Positions 17,067-26,412 are shown, counted from the first letter of the stretch. The stretch is DNA of 64,000 bases from Nereida sp965655635 (GCF_965655635.1 NZ_CBFHHE010000010.1:4561-68560); one strand, 5' to 3'. Notes: generated from the sequence alone by a model not told the origin. Numbers and translations are program-made.

Positions 17067-17091
17067 GTTCATAATAGCGGGTGCAAAAGAC

Positions 17092-17487
17092 CTAGCCTGC
17101 CGCACGTTCCTCGGCTTTTTGGGCAAGGCTCTCAGCACGGGCCGCAAGCTCTTGCAGGGTGTCTGTGATGGATGGCGGGACAACCGCGACCTCAATCCGC
17201 TCGGGCTCAGGCGCCGGCCGGCCCTTCAGCTCAGCTAATTCTGCTTCCAACTCCGCGATTTTGGCATCTTGGGTTTTGGTCTTATCCTCAAGGGCTGCGG
17301 TTTTATCCGCCAACATCAGGCCAGCCATCAAAAGCATCCGCGCCTCAGGCAACCGTCCGATCTGTTCGATCAATACGTTCGCCTCAACGTCTAGCATGCC
17401 AGCTGCCGCCAACAGATAGCTTTCTTCGCCAACCTGACAGGCCACTTCAAACGTGCGGCCACCAACGGTGATATCAACAGTAGCCAT
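17092..17487 (-). CDS. zapA: Cell division protein ZapA
   Basis: A 131-residue FtsZ-ring-associated protein. The N-terminal globular part (VDITVGGRTFEVACQVGEESYL) and the following coiled coil, rich in Lys/Glu/Leu between residues ~65 and 95, are typical of alphaproteobacterial ZapA. A Pro-rich linker and a second short helix end the protein. Its ATG overlaps the stop of the upstream coiled-coil gene (TAATG), so they are translated together. A role in bundling FtsZ filaments is inferred from the family. Confidence 0.9.
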   Translation of the reverse strand: MATVDITVGGRTFEVACQVGEESYLLAAAGMLDVEANVLIEQIGRLPEARMLLMAGLMLADKTAALEDKTKTQDAKIAELEAELAELKGRPAPEPERIEVAVVPPSITDTLQELAARAESLAQKAEERAAG

Positions 17488-18023
17488 TATGCTGTCTCCT
17501 CAATGATCGGGCGCAGATTGGTCAAAATCATATCCAATTCCGCACGGTCAGCTGCACGCGCCGCACGCAGCGCTGTTAACTCGGCCTCGGCGGATTGGTT
17601 GATCAGTTCTGCATCAGCCAGCCCCTGCTCATTGGCGGCCCGCAATGCAATGTTATTGTCACGCAATTGCTGGTTCGCCGCTTGCAGCGCTTGCACATCC
17701 GCACTGAGCCGCGCCACATCTGCGGTCATGTCCGGATGGGTATCCTGAGGTACCGGTTCGGCTTGCGCCGCCTCAAGTTGGGCAACGTGTGCAGACAGCT
17801 GCGTATTTTGCACTTGCGCAGCATCTAGTGCAGATTGAAGTGCGGCAACCTGCGCTTCTGCATCGCGGGCTTGGGCAATCGCGTTATCAAGTGCCGCTTG
17901 ATCAATGGCGGCCTCGGCTGCAGGCTCAAGTTGAGGCTGCATTTGCGTACCACTTTCAATCGCGCGATCAATACGTTCAAGGGCCGCTTTTAGGCGCCGG
18001 TCAAGATCTTCGATGTCGCTCAT
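17487..18023 (-). CDS. Coiled-coil protein co-transcribed with zapA
   Basis: A 178-residue protein dominated by Ala/Gln/Leu/Glu heptads from end to end, consistent with a long coiled coil. It has no signal peptide or membrane span. It ends by overlapping the zapA start and is divergent from tkt. Rhodobacterales often have an uncharacterised coiled-coil protein here, and a link to the division ring is inferred only from this coupling and from the coiled-coil character. I do not recognise a named family. Confidence 0.75.
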   Translation of the reverse strand: MSDIEDLDRRLKAALERIDRAIESGTQMQPQLEPAAEAAIDQAALDNAIAQARDAEAQVAALQSALDAAQVQNTQLSAHVAQLEAAQAEPVPQDTHPDMTADVARLSADVQALQAANQQLRDNNIALRAANEQGLADAELINQSAEAELTALRAARAADRAELDMILTNLRPIIEETA

Positions 18024-18199
18024 CTGCTCGCATCCTTGTTTTTCTTATCGCCTCAATATCTTTGCTAAGATCACCGAAATTGCAAGCAATTCGCCAGTTT
18101 TTGCGCCCAATGCGGGCCTGCACGCTTGATATTCACCCCTCTGCGGCCTATCGGGAACGGAAATGCCACTATCAACGCCACTTCAAAGGAATTCACCCA

Positions 18200-20239
18200 G
18201 TGCCTGATACAAGCTTTGAGCCCATCGACATTGCAACGCTCGCCAGCGCGAACCCTGACCACTGGAAGAAAGCCGCCGCGATCCGCGCGCTTGCTTTGGA
18301 CGGTGTTGCAGCAGCGAATTCCGGTCACACAGGCATGCCCATTGGCATGGCAGATGTGGCAACTGTGCTTTTTGAAAAGCACCTAAAGTTTGACGCAAAG
18401 AACCCTGATTGGCCGGATCGTGACCGCTTCATTCTGTCGGCGGGCCACGGTTCAATGCTGGTCTATGCGCTGTTGCACCTGACAGGCTACGAGGACATGA
18501 CCCTTGAGCAGGTAAAAAACTTCCGCCAGTGGGGCGCAATCACCGCAGGTCACCCTGAGTTCGGTCACGCCAAAGGCGTTGAGACAACCACCGGCCCGCT
18601 TGGCCAAGGTATCGCAAACTCTGTCGGTTTCGCCATGGCGGAAGAAAGCCTGCGCGCGCATTACGGTAAGAAAGTCGTGGATCACCACACCTATGTTATC
18701 GCCGGTGACGGGTGCTTGATGGAAGGTATCAGCCAAGAGGCTATCGCCCTTGCTGGCCGCCAAGAGCTAAGCAGATTGATCGTGTTTTGGGACAACAACA
18801 ACATCACCATCGATGGCACCGTTGAGTTGTCAGACCGCACAGATCAGGTGATGCGCTTCAAATCTGCCGGCTGGCACGTCCAAGATATCGACGGCCATGA
18901 CGCAGCTGCCATTGATGCGGCTATTGTTGCGGCTAAGAAATCTGGCAAGCCCTCTATGATTGCCTGCAAAACCCACATCGCGTTGGGCCACGCTGCACAA
19001 GACACGTCCAAAGGACACGGCGCGCTTACGGACGCCGCTACAATGGCAGAAGCCAAAGCACGCTATGGCTGGACCACAGGTCCGTTCGAAGTGCCCGCAG
19101 ATATCAAATCCGCATGGGAAGCCATCGGCAGCCGCGGCAACGCGGACTTCACCTCGTGGCAAGAGCGTTTCGTAACCCTTTCAGGCAGCAAGCAAGCCGA
19201 ATTCAACCGCGCTTTTGCTGGTGACGCCCCCAAGAAACTATCTGCCACGATCAAGGCGCTGAAAAAGACTATCAGCGAAACAGCCCCAAGTGTTGCGACA
19301 CGTAAATCGTCCGAGATGGTTCTGGCTGCGGTCAACCCGATCTGCAGCGAGACAATCGGCGGCTCAGCTGATTTGACTGGCTCAAACAACACAAAGACTG
19401 CCGATCTGGGAGTATTTGATACGGACAACCGCAAAGGCCGCTACGTGTATTACGGTATCCGCGAGCACGGCATGGCTGCGGCAATGAACGGCATGGCGCT
19501 ACACGGTGGCATCCGCCCCTACGGCGGGACATTCATGTGCTTCACCGATTATGCGCGCCCCTCTATGCGCTTGTCTGCCTTGATGGGAATTCCGGTGACA
19601 TACGTCATGACCCACGACAGCATCGGCTTGGGTGAAGACGGTCCAACACACCAACCGGTTGAGCATCTGGCCATGTTGCGCGCAACGCCAAACATGCACG
19701 TGTTCCGCCCATGCGACACAGTTGAAACCGCCGAAGCGTGGGAACTTGCGTTGAGCAGCAAAAAGACACCGGCGACCTTGTCGTTGACCCGTCAGAATTT
19801 GCCAACCCTGCGCACCGAACACAAAACCAAAAACCTTACATCCCAAGGGGCGTATGTTTTGGCTGATGCAGAGGGCAAGCGCCAAGTTATCTTGATGGCC
19901 ACAGGTTCAGAAGTTGAGATCGCCATGGCAGCGCGGGATATTTTGCAAGCCGATGGCATCGGCACACGCGTTGTTTCCATGCCCTGCTTGGAGCTTTTCG
20001 CAGCCCAAGAGGAAAGCTACCGCAAGCGTGTACTGCCCGGTGGTCCGGTTCGCGTTGCCGTAGAGGCAGGCGTACAATTCGGTTGGGATCAATGGCTGAG
20101 CGGTGAGCGCGGCAAAGCAGCAAAAGCTGGCTTTGTGGGTATGGAAGGCTTCGGCGCCTCGGCCCCTGCGGAAGTGCTTTACGAAAAGTTCGGCATCACA
20201 GCACAGGCCGTGGCCGACAAAGCAAAATCACTTCTTTGA
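18200..20239 (+). CDS. tkt: Transketolase
   Basis: Thiamine-diphosphate enzyme of the pentose phosphate pathway and Calvin cycle, moving two-carbon units between sugar phosphates; 679 residues is standard. The ThDP site is clear as GDGCLMEG at residues 169-176. Catalytic and phosphate-binding regions GHTGMPIGMADV, SAGHGSML, GPLGQGIANSVGFA and REHGMAAAMNG are intact. The frame is open upstream to 17789, but the GTG at 18200 has AAAGGA nine bases earlier and starts the normal family sequence, so the extension is an artefact. It lies upstream of the GAPDH pair, grouping carbon metabolism genes. Confidence 0.95.
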   Translation: MPDTSFEPIDIATLASANPDHWKKAAAIRALALDGVAAANSGHTGMPIGMADVATVLFEKHLKFDAKNPDWPDRDRFILSAGHGSMLVYALLHLTGYEDMTLEQVKNFRQWGAITAGHPEFGHAKGVETTTGPLGQGIANSVGFAMAEESLRAHYGKKVVDHHTYVIAGDGCLMEGISQEAIALAGRQELSRLIVFWDNNNITIDGTVELSDRTDQVMRFKSAGWHVQDIDGHDAAAIDAAIVAAKKSGKPSMIACKTHIALGHAAQDTSKGHGALTDAATMAEAKARYGWTTGPFEVPADIKSAWEAIGSRGNADFTSWQERFVTLSGSKQAEFNRAFAGDAPKKLSATIKALKKTISETAPSVATRKSSEMVLAAVNPICSETIGGSADLTGSNNTKTADLGVFDTDNRKGRYVYYGIREHGMAAAMNGMALHGGIRPYGGTFMCFTDYARPSMRLSALMGIPVTYVMTHDSIGLGEDGPTHQPVEHLAMLRATPNMHVFRPCDTVETAEAWELALSSKKTPATLSLTRQNLPTLRTEHKTKNLTSQGAYVLADAEGKRQVILMATGSEVEIAMAARDILQADGIGTRVVSMPCLELFAAQEESYRKRVLPGGPVRVAVEAGVQFGWDQWLSGERGKAAKAGFVGMEGFGASAPAEVLYEKFGITAQAVADKAKSLL

Positions 20240-20292
20240 TCGCATGACGATAAGCGCGGCATGTCTTGCGCTTTCGATCACACAACACACCG

Positions 20293-20320
20293 CGGCGGCC
20301 TCATCACGGGGTCGCCGTTT
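20293..20320 (+). terminator. Possible terminator after tkt
   Basis: CGGCGGCC pairs with GGTCGCCG (one G-U) and is followed by only TTT. It is a moderate hairpin within the 311-base tkt-gap gap. Confidence 0.45.
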
Positions 20321-20403
20321 GTGATTCTATCGAACGGCGTAAATCGTATACAAATGCATACAAAACCTACTGCCGCCGTGCTTAACTTCACACACCACCG
20401 CAT

Positions 20404-20461
20404 CCGTTAGCGCGACCCGTTAGCGCGAACAGACACCGCCAAGCCACCTTTATCGCTAACA
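20404..20461. promoter_or_regulatory. Three TTAGCG-type sites upstream of the first gap gene
   Basis: A 12-base direct repeat CCGTTAGCGCGA occurs at 20404-20415 and 20417-20428, with 13-base spacing. The second copy continues as GTTAGCGCGAAC, a near palindrome. A third site, TTATCGCTAA (20450-20459), is the complement of TTAGCGATAA. The core TTAGCGNTAA also occurs before the second gap gene and lpdA. It suggests a LacI-type operator such as that of CceR, but no regulator gene is in the window. Apart from these sites and the possible terminator, the 311-base gap holds nothing clear. Confidence 0.45.
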
Positions 20462-20550
20462 TGTTGATGCAAAACGCCTTTTGTCTTGGCCCCTGCCCCC
20501 AGACCCCCTAAGCCCATGGTAAGACGAGCCACTAACCAAAGGATCGGGTC

Positions 20551-21555
20551 ATGACAGTTAAAGTAGGCATTAACGGGTTTGGACGTATCGGACGGTGCAC
20601 CTTAGCGGCCATCCACGAGATGGGCCGTAACGATGTGCAGGTCGTAAAGATCAACGCCACTGGCCCGATTGAGACAAACGCCCACTTGCTTCGTTATGAC
20701 AGCGTTCACGGACGCTATAACGGCACGATCACTACTGACGCCAATTCTATTGATCTGGGCCGCGGTCCGATTGACGTTCAAAGCACCTACAACCCGGAAG
20801 AGCTGGACTGGAGCGGCGTTGACGTCTTGATGGAATGCACAGGCAAATTCAACGACGGCCATAAATCCGCGATCCATCTTGAGCGCGGCGCCAAGAAAGT
20901 GCTGCTGTCCGCCCCTGGCAAACATGTAGATCGCACCATCGTCTACGGTGTGAACCACCGCGATCTAAAAGCGGACGAGCGGATGATTTCAAACGGGTCA
21001 TGCACTACCAACTGCCTCGCCCCGTTGGCCAAAGTGCTGAATGACACTGTTGGGATTGAGCGCGGCATGATGACGACCATTCACAGCTACACAGGCGATC
21101 AACCAACTCTAGATCGCCGCCACAAAGACCTTTACCGCGCCCGCGCAGCGGCCATGGCAATGATCCCAACATCCACAGGTGCCGCCAAAGCATTGGGCGA
21201 AGTGCTGCCCGAGCTTGCCGGTAAATTAGACGGCACAGCGATGCGCGTTCCCACACCAAACGTATCAGCTGTTGATCTGACGTTTGAGGCGGGCCGCGAC
21301 GTTACCGAACAAGAGATCAACGACATTATGGCCGACGCCGCAGCCGGACAAATGAGCGCCGTTCTGGCCTATGATGCGGAGCAAAAAGTCTCGATCGACT
21401 TTAACCACACGCCCCACTCATGCATTTTTGCGCCTGACCAAACCAAAGTTGTGCGTGGCCGCACTGTGCGCGTTCTGGCATGGTACGATAACGAATGGGC
21501 GTTCTCCGTGCGTATGGCCGATGTGGCAGGCATGATGGGACGCTTGGTTCACTAA
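20551..21555 (+). CDS. gap: Glyceraldehyde-3-phosphate dehydrogenase, GapB-like
   Basis: A 334-residue GAPDH interconverting glyceraldehyde-3-phosphate and 1,3-bisphosphoglycerate. The Rossmann motif GINGFGRIGR opens the protein and the catalytic cysteine is Cys151 in SNGSCTTNC. The position that selects NAD in classical GAPDH is Ala36 here (KINATGPIETNAHLL) rather than Asp, and the neighbouring sequence resembles the NADP-preferring GapB type. The gene is therefore probably biased to NADP, either gluconeogenic or linked to the Calvin cycle; this is inference from the residue. A second GAPDH gene follows downstream. Confidence 0.92.
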   Translation: MTVKVGINGFGRIGRCTLAAIHEMGRNDVQVVKINATGPIETNAHLLRYDSVHGRYNGTITTDANSIDLGRGPIDVQSTYNPEELDWSGVDVLMECTGKFNDGHKSAIHLERGAKKVLLSAPGKHVDRTIVYGVNHRDLKADERMISNGSCTTNCLAPLAKVLNDTVGIERGMMTTIHSYTGDQPTLDRRHKDLYRARAAAMAMIPTSTGAAKALGEVLPELAGKLDGTAMRVPTPNVSAVDLTFEAGRDVTEQEINDIMADAAAGQMSAVLAYDAEQKVSIDFNHTPHSCIFAPDQTKVVRGRTVRVLAWYDNEWAFSVRMADVAGMMGRLVH

Positions 21556-21590
21556 CCAGCGCCTCGGCCTTTTCCGCTTTTTTATAGCAT

Positions 21591-21621
21591 GCCGGAGCGC
21601 CTGAATAATTAGGCGGCCGGC
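21591..21621 (+). repeat. GC-rich inverted repeat after the first gap gene
   Basis: GCCGG...CGCCT pairs with AGGCG...CCGGC around an 8-base loop, with a small bulge. No T run follows, so it is not a standard terminator. It lies 17 bases before the small membrane-peptide gene. Confidence 0.35.
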
Positions 21622-21637
21622 ACGTGGCAAACGACAA

Positions 21638-21781
21638 ATGACCAACAGGCTGGCGATACTTCTTGGTGCTGTGATCATCGGCGCCATCACATGGGACATC
21701 TTGCGTAACGATACTGCCGTCACCGTGTTTATGGCGCAAAAAGGGATCGAGCTTATCGAATACCTCGCTTTTTGGCGCTAA
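21638..21781 (+). CDS. Small membrane protein between the two gap genes (47 aa)
   Basis: A 47-codon gene. It starts at ATG 21638 and reads MTNRLAILLGAVIIGAITWD followed by a short polar stretch and a C-terminal half ending IELIEYLAFWR. One N-terminal membrane span (residues ~5-20) and a second amphipathic helix are visible. The placement between gap paralogues, the clean open frame ending in TAA at 21779, and the hydrophobic pattern support a real gene. I recall similar small proteins beside gap in roseobacters. No function is known to me. Confidence 0.65.
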   Translation: MTNRLAILLGAVIIGAITWDILRNDTAVTVFMAQKGIELIEYLAFWR

Positions 21782-21817
21782 TCTTTGCTCACAATTCATC
21801 ACAAACGGGGTTCAGCC

Positions 21818-21856
21818 TTGACCTTTGGTCTCAACTCGTTTTGTTAGCGGTAACAA
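21818..21856 (+). promoter_or_regulatory. Promoter and palindromic operator of the second gap gene
   Basis: TTGACC (21818-21823) is a plausible -35 hexamer. Seventeen bases later starts the palindrome TTGTTAGCGGTAACAA (21841-21856), whose arms TTGTTA and TAACAA are perfect complements; it would cover the -10 region. The core TTAGCGGTAA matches sites before the other gap gene and lpdA. A repressor bound here would block RNA polymerase. Confidence 0.6.
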
Positions 21857-21884
21857 ATGTCCGAACAGTAAGGGAATGGGTTCC

Positions 21885-22889
21885 ATGACAATCAAAGTAG
21901 CCATCAACGGATTTGGTCGCATCGGTCGCAATGTATTGCGTGCCATCGTCGAGTCTGGCCGCACTGACATCGAAGTTGTTGCCATCAATGACCTCGGCCC
22001 TGTTGCGACAAACGCGCATTTGCTGCGTTTTGACAGCGTTCATGGCCGCTTCCCTGCGACCGTAACAACAACCGACACCAGCATTGACGTAGGCCGCGGC
22101 CCCATCGCCGTAACAGCAATGCGCAACCCCGCTGATTTGCCATGGGCACACGTCGATGTTGTCATGGAATGCACAGGCATCTTCACCTCAAAAGAAGCCT
22201 GCCAAGCGCACCTTGAAAACGGCTCAAGCCGCGTTTTGATCTCGGCCCCTGGTAAAGATGCGGACAAAACAATTGTATACGGCGTAAACGACGGTGAATT
22301 GACTGCAGATGACATCATCGTGTCAAACGCGTCCTGCACCACGAACTGCCTGTCCCCCGTTGCAAAAGTGCTGAATGACAGCTTCGGCATCGTCAAAGGC
22401 ATGATGACAACCGTGCACAGCTACACCGGTGATCAGCCAACGCTTGATACGATGCACTCGGATCTCTACCGCGCGCGCGCAGCGGCGATGTCAATGATCC
22501 CTACATCAACAGGTGCGGCCAAAGCAGTTGGCCTTGTGTTGCCAGAGCTTGCAGGCAAGCTTGACGGCGTTGCAATCCGCGTCCCCACACCAAACGTATC
22601 GGTTGTGGATCTGACATTTGAAGCGGCCCGCGATGTGACTGCTGAAGAAGTGAACGATGCGATCCGCGCGGCTGCGGCCTCGGGCCCGCTTAAGGGTATT
22701 TTGGGCGTAACTGATGATCCGCTGGTAAGCATGGACTTCAATCACGACCCACATTCATCGATTTTCGCGACCGATCAAACCAAAGTCATGGACGGCAACA
22801 TGGTTCGCATCCTGACATGGTATGACAACGAATGGGGTTTCTCGAACCGCATGAGCGACACAGCAGTTGCGATGGGCAAGTTCCTCTAA
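21885..22889 (+). CDS. gap: Glyceraldehyde-3-phosphate dehydrogenase, NAD type
   Basis: The second 334-residue GAPDH, about as long as the first but distinct in sequence. The Rossmann motif INGFGRIGR and catalytic SNASCTTNC are canonical. Asp36 in VVAINDLGP is retained, as in NAD-dependent glycolytic enzymes. ATG 21885 is chosen because AAGGGA lies upstream and MTIKVAINGFGRIGR is the standard start; the frame is open to 21825 but that segment includes the operator. A strong terminator follows. With the Ala36 paralogue upstream the pair likely splits catabolic and biosynthetic flux. Confidence 0.95.
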   Translation: MTIKVAINGFGRIGRNVLRAIVESGRTDIEVVAINDLGPVATNAHLLRFDSVHGRFPATVTTTDTSIDVGRGPIAVTAMRNPADLPWAHVDVVMECTGIFTSKEACQAHLENGSSRVLISAPGKDADKTIVYGVNDGELTADDIIVSNASCTTNCLSPVAKVLNDSFGIVKGMMTTVHSYTGDQPTLDTMHSDLYRARAAAMSMIPTSTGAAKAVGLVLPELAGKLDGVAIRVPTPNVSVVDLTFEAARDVTAEEVNDAIRAAAASGPLKGILGVTDDPLVSMDFNHDPHSSIFATDQTKVMDGNMVRILTWYDNEWGFSNRMSDTAVAMGKFL

Positions 22890-22912
22890 GACCACTGCAT
22901 CGGATCAATGCA

Positions 22913-22949
22913 AAAAGCGCGTGTCCACCTTTGGATGCGCGCTTTTCTT
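22913..22949 (+). terminator. Terminator between the second gap gene and coaD
   Basis: AAAAGCGCG...TCCA pairs with TGGA...CGCGCTTTT around a small loop, followed by TCTTTG. It is placed between convergent genes and may work for both. Confidence 0.75.
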
Positions 22950-22963
22950 TGTTTAAACGCGGT

Positions 22964-23455
22964 CTAGGCCAGCTTTTGGGACAGAGCCTCTGCAACAGTT
23001 GGTGTGACGAATTTGTTCACGTCCCCACCAAGACGCGCGATCTCTTTGACAAGCTTGCTTGCGATCGCTTGGTGCTGTGCCTCGGCCATCAGAAATACCG
23101 TTTCAATACTATCATCAAGCTGCCGGTTCATACCAACCATTTGATATTCATACTCAAAATCCGCAACAGCGCGTAGCCCGCGAATGATGATACCTGCTCC
23201 AACATCGTGGGCACAATCAATCAGGAGGTTCTCAAAAGGATGGGCGATAATCTCAACACCCGCTGCTTGCGCCAAGGGTGAGGTTTCCGCCTCGACCATC
23301 GCGACACGTTCCTCAAGGCTGAACATCGGTCCTTTATCACGGTTGATAGCAACCCCAATAACCAACCGATCCACAAGCGCCGCCGCGCGCCGGATAATGT
23401 CCATATGGCCCAATGTGATGGGATCAAAAGTGCCGGGGTAAAGTCCGATGCGCAT
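22964..23455 (-). CDS. coaD: Phosphopantetheine adenylyltransferase
   Basis: Penultimate step of coenzyme A synthesis, transferring AMP from ATP to 4'-phosphopantetheine. The 163-residue protein begins MRIGLYPGTFDPITLGHMDI, which carries the nucleotidyltransferase T/HXGH motif as TLGH. The later IRGLRAVADFEYEYQMVGMNR is the substrate-binding region. The Met at 23455 is the usual family start; the frame extends upstream to 23515 without family similarity. It converges on the second gap gene and lies downstream of uvrA on the same strand. Confidence 0.96.
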   Translation of the reverse strand: MRIGLYPGTFDPITLGHMDIIRRAAALVDRLVIGVAINRDKGPMFSLEERVAMVEAETSPLAQAAGVEIIAHPFENLLIDCAHDVGAGIIIRGLRAVADFEYEYQMVGMNRQLDDSIETVFLMAEAQHQAIASKLVKEIARLGGDVNKFVTPTVAEALSQKLA

Positions 23456-23553
23456 AGGGGCCGCCTTGTCGTCAATTGTGAACCACATCTGCACCAAGCC
23501 GCCCCACATCCGCAAGCGGTTTATTGAGCAGCCTCGTTTGGGTATTGGCGGGG

Positions 23554-26412
23554 TCAGCTGGGTGCGGAACGGGGCTGCAACATAGGCTTTAAGTAGCGAC
23601 CTGTGTGCGACGCTTCGACTTCCGCCACATCCTCGGGCGTGCCGGTGGCAACGACCGTGCCGCCACCGTCCCCACCCTCGGGGCCAATATCAATGATCCA
23701 ATCCGCAGTCTTTACAACGTCCAGATTGTGTTCGATCACAACGACAGTATTCCCCGCCTCCACCAACTCGTGCAGCACTTCGAGCAGCTTGCGTACGTCT
23801 TCAAAATGCAGACCTGTTGTAGGCTCATCAAGAATATAGAGTGTCCGGCCCGTGGAGCGTTTCGCCAGCTCTTTAGACAGCTTCACGCGCTGCGCTTCAC
23901 CCCCTGACAGGGTCGTCGCTTGCTGCCCAACTTTGATATAGCCAAGACCAACCCGCATAAGCGCGTCCATCTTCTCACGAATTGACGGCACCGCCTTAAA
24001 GAACGTCTGCGCATCTTCGACTGTCATGTTCAAAACATCTGCAATCGACTGGCCCTTAAACTTAATCTCAAGAGTTTCGCGGTTATAGCGGGCCCCACGG
24101 CACGTCTCACATTCCACGTAAACGTCAGGTAAAAAATGCATTTCGATTTTGATGACACCGTCACCTTGGCACGCCTCACAGCGTCCTCCCTTCACGTTGA
24201 AGCTAAAGCGCCCTGGTTTATAGCCACGCGCCTTGGCCTCGGGCAGTCCAGCAAACCAATCGCGGATTGGCGTGAAAGCACCTGTGTAAGTGGCCGGGTT
24301 ACTGCGCGGGGTGCGCCCGATCGCCCGTTGATCAATATCGATCACCTTATCTAGGTGTTCGAGGCCACGAATGGTTTCACACGGTGCCGGCGTTTGCCGC
24401 GCACCATTTAGCTGCATGGAGGCCGTCTTGAACAACGTCTCAATCGTCAGCGTAGATTTACCGCCCCCCGACACACCCGTAACGCAGACAAACTTCCCAA
24501 GCGGGAAATCGACCGTCACATCTTTGAGGTTGTTGCCCGTCGCCTTGCGAACGGTAATTTTCTTTTTATTCCCCTTGCGCCGATCCGTGCTGTACGGAAT
24601 TTCGCGCACACCCGTAAGGTACTGACCTGTCACAGATTTTTTGTTCTTCGCAATCTGCGCTGGCGTGCCTTTGGCAACAACTTGTCCACCGTGGACACCG
24701 GCCCCGGGCCCAATGTCAAAGACATAATCCGCTTCACGGATCGCTTCTTCGTCGTGCTCAACAACAATAACCGTATTGCCCTGATCGCGCAGGTTTTTCA
24801 GGGTCGTCAAAAGCCGGTCGTTGTCCCGTTGGTGAAGCCCGATAGAAGGCTCATCAAGCACGTAAAGAACCCCCGTCAGGCCCGATCCAATCTGACTGGC
24901 CAAACGGATCCGCTGACTTTCCCCGCCAGAAAGCGTACCTGCATTGCGCGACAGCGTCAGATACTCAAGGCCAACGTTGTTAAGGAACCCAAGACGCTCG
25001 CTGATCTCTTTCAGGATCGCTTTTGCAATCTCGTTCTTCTGTTTGCTCAACTCAGAAGGCACACTCTGGCACCATTCGAAGGCCTCACGGATGGACATCT
25101 GAACGACTTGCCCCACCTGCAGCCCTGCAATTTTGACTGCTAGCGCCTCTTCACGCAGACGGTATCCGCCACACGCGCCACACGGGCGATTGTTCTGGTA
25201 ACGCTCGAATTCTTCGCGGACCCAAGAGCTATCTGTCTCGCGGTAGCGGCGCTCCATGTTAGGGATCACACCTTCAAACGTGCGGCTGACCTGATAGACG
25301 CGGCCGCCTTCATCATAACGAAAGCTAATCTCTTCCTCGCCAGACCCGCGCAAGAAAACCTGCTGCACTTTGGCAGATAGGTCTTTCCAGCGGGTGTTCT
25401 TGTCAAACTCGTAATGCTTGGCAATGGCCTCAATTGTTTGGAGAAAATACGGTGATTTACCTTTGCGCCACGGCGCCAGCGCACCATCATAAATTTTGAG
25501 CGTCGCATCAGGGACCACTAAGCGTTCGTCAAAAAAGAGCTCGTGCCCCAAACCATCACAGGCAGGACACGCACCAAACGGCGCATTGAATGAAAACAGA
25601 CGCGGCTCAATCTCAGGGATCATAAAACCCGAAACAGGACACGCGAATTTTTCAGAAAACGTAAACCGTTCGGGCTCCTGCCCTTCGACAACGGCGGTTT
25701 CAAGAATGGTGATGCCATCAGCAAGATCAAGAGCGGTCCGAAAACTATCCGCGAGCCGCGTTTCAAGCCCTCCGCGGACAACAATACGGTCAACGACCAC
25801 GTCAATGTCATGGCGGAACTTTTTATCCAATGTCGGAGGCTCATCGAGTTCATAAAACGTGCCGTCTACTTTGACGCGCTGAAAACCTTGCTTGCGCAGC
25901 TCCAGAAATTCTTTGCGGTACTCGCCTTTTCGGTCGCGAATAATCGGCGCCAGAAGATAACCACGGGTGCCCTCTTCCATCGCCATGACGCGGTCGACCA
26001 TGTCTTGAACTTGCTGGGCTTCAATGGGCAGTCCTGTCGCAGGTGAATACGGCGTCCCGACACGGGCGAACAACAGCCGCATGTAGTCGTAAATCTCGGT
26101 CACCGTACCAACAGTAGAGCGCGGATTTTTAGACGTTGTTTTCTGCTCAATCGAAATGGCGGGGCTCAGACCTGAGATGTGATCAACATCAGGTTTTTCC
26201 ATCATATCAAGGAATTGGCGGGCATAAGCACTTAGGCTTTCCACATAGCGCCGTTGCCCTTCCGCGTAGATCGTATCAAACGCCAAGCTAGATTTACCAG
26301 AGCCAGACAGACCCGTGATTACCACCAATTGGTCGCGCGGAATATCAACATCAATGTTCTTGAGATTGTGCTCACGCGCGCCGCGTACTTCGATATTTTT
26401 CAGCTCTGGCAT
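23554..26412 (-). CDS. uvrA: Excinuclease ABC subunit A
   Basis: DNA damage recognition ATPase of nucleotide excision repair, 952 residues. Two ABC-type nucleotide-binding units are visible: the first Walker A is GLSGSGKSSLAF with its signature SGGESQRIRLA, the second is GVSGGGKSTLT with SGGEAQRVKL. Zinc-finger cysteine pairs occur as CPVSGF/CPACDG and CGACGG and CEACQG/CETCRG. The N-terminal MPELKNIEVRGAREHNLKNI is standard, preceded by an AAGGGGG ribosome site. Many uvrA genes are SOS-regulated; I did not find a convincing alphaproteobacterial LexA box (GTTC-N7-GTTC) immediately upstream. Confidence 0.97.
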   Translation of the reverse strand: MPELKNIEVRGAREHNLKNIDVDIPRDQLVVITGLSGSGKSSLAFDTIYAEGQRRYVESLSAYARQFLDMMEKPDVDHISGLSPAISIEQKTTSKNPRSTVGTVTEIYDYMRLLFARVGTPYSPATGLPIEAQQVQDMVDRVMAMEEGTRGYLLAPIIRDRKGEYRKEFLELRKQGFQRVKVDGTFYELDEPPTLDKKFRHDIDVVVDRIVVRGGLETRLADSFRTALDLADGITILETAVVEGQEPERFTFSEKFACPVSGFMIPEIEPRLFSFNAPFGACPACDGLGHELFFDERLVVPDATLKIYDGALAPWRKGKSPYFLQTIEAIAKHYEFDKNTRWKDLSAKVQQVFLRGSGEEEISFRYDEGGRVYQVSRTFEGVIPNMERRYRETDSSWVREEFERYQNNRPCGACGGYRLREEALAVKIAGLQVGQVVQMSIREAFEWCQSVPSELSKQKNEIAKAILKEISERLGFLNNVGLEYLTLSRNAGTLSGGESQRIRLASQIGSGLTGVLYVLDEPSIGLHQRDNDRLLTTLKNLRDQGNTVIVVEHDEEAIREADYVFDIGPGAGVHGGQVVAKGTPAQIAKNKKSVTGQYLTGVREIPYSTDRRKGNKKKITVRKATGNNLKDVTVDFPLGKFVCVTGVSGGGKSTLTIETLFKTASMQLNGARQTPAPCETIRGLEHLDKVIDIDQRAIGRTPRSNPATYTGAFTPIRDWFAGLPEAKARGYKPGRFSFNVKGGRCEACQGDGVIKIEMHFLPDVYVECETCRGARYNRETLEIKFKGQSIADVLNMTVEDAQTFFKAVPSIREKMDALMRVGLGYIKVGQQATTLSGGEAQRVKLSKELAKRSTGRTLYILDEPTTGLHFEDVRKLLEVLHELVEAGNTVVVIEHNLDVVKTADWIIDIGPEGGDGGGTVVATGTPEDVAEVEASHTGRYLKPMLQPRSAPS

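Noticed and set aside
17789..18199. In-frame 137-codon extension of transketolase
   Set aside because: It overlaps the coiled-coil gene on the other strand and is not family-like; the GTG at 18200 has a good ribosome site.
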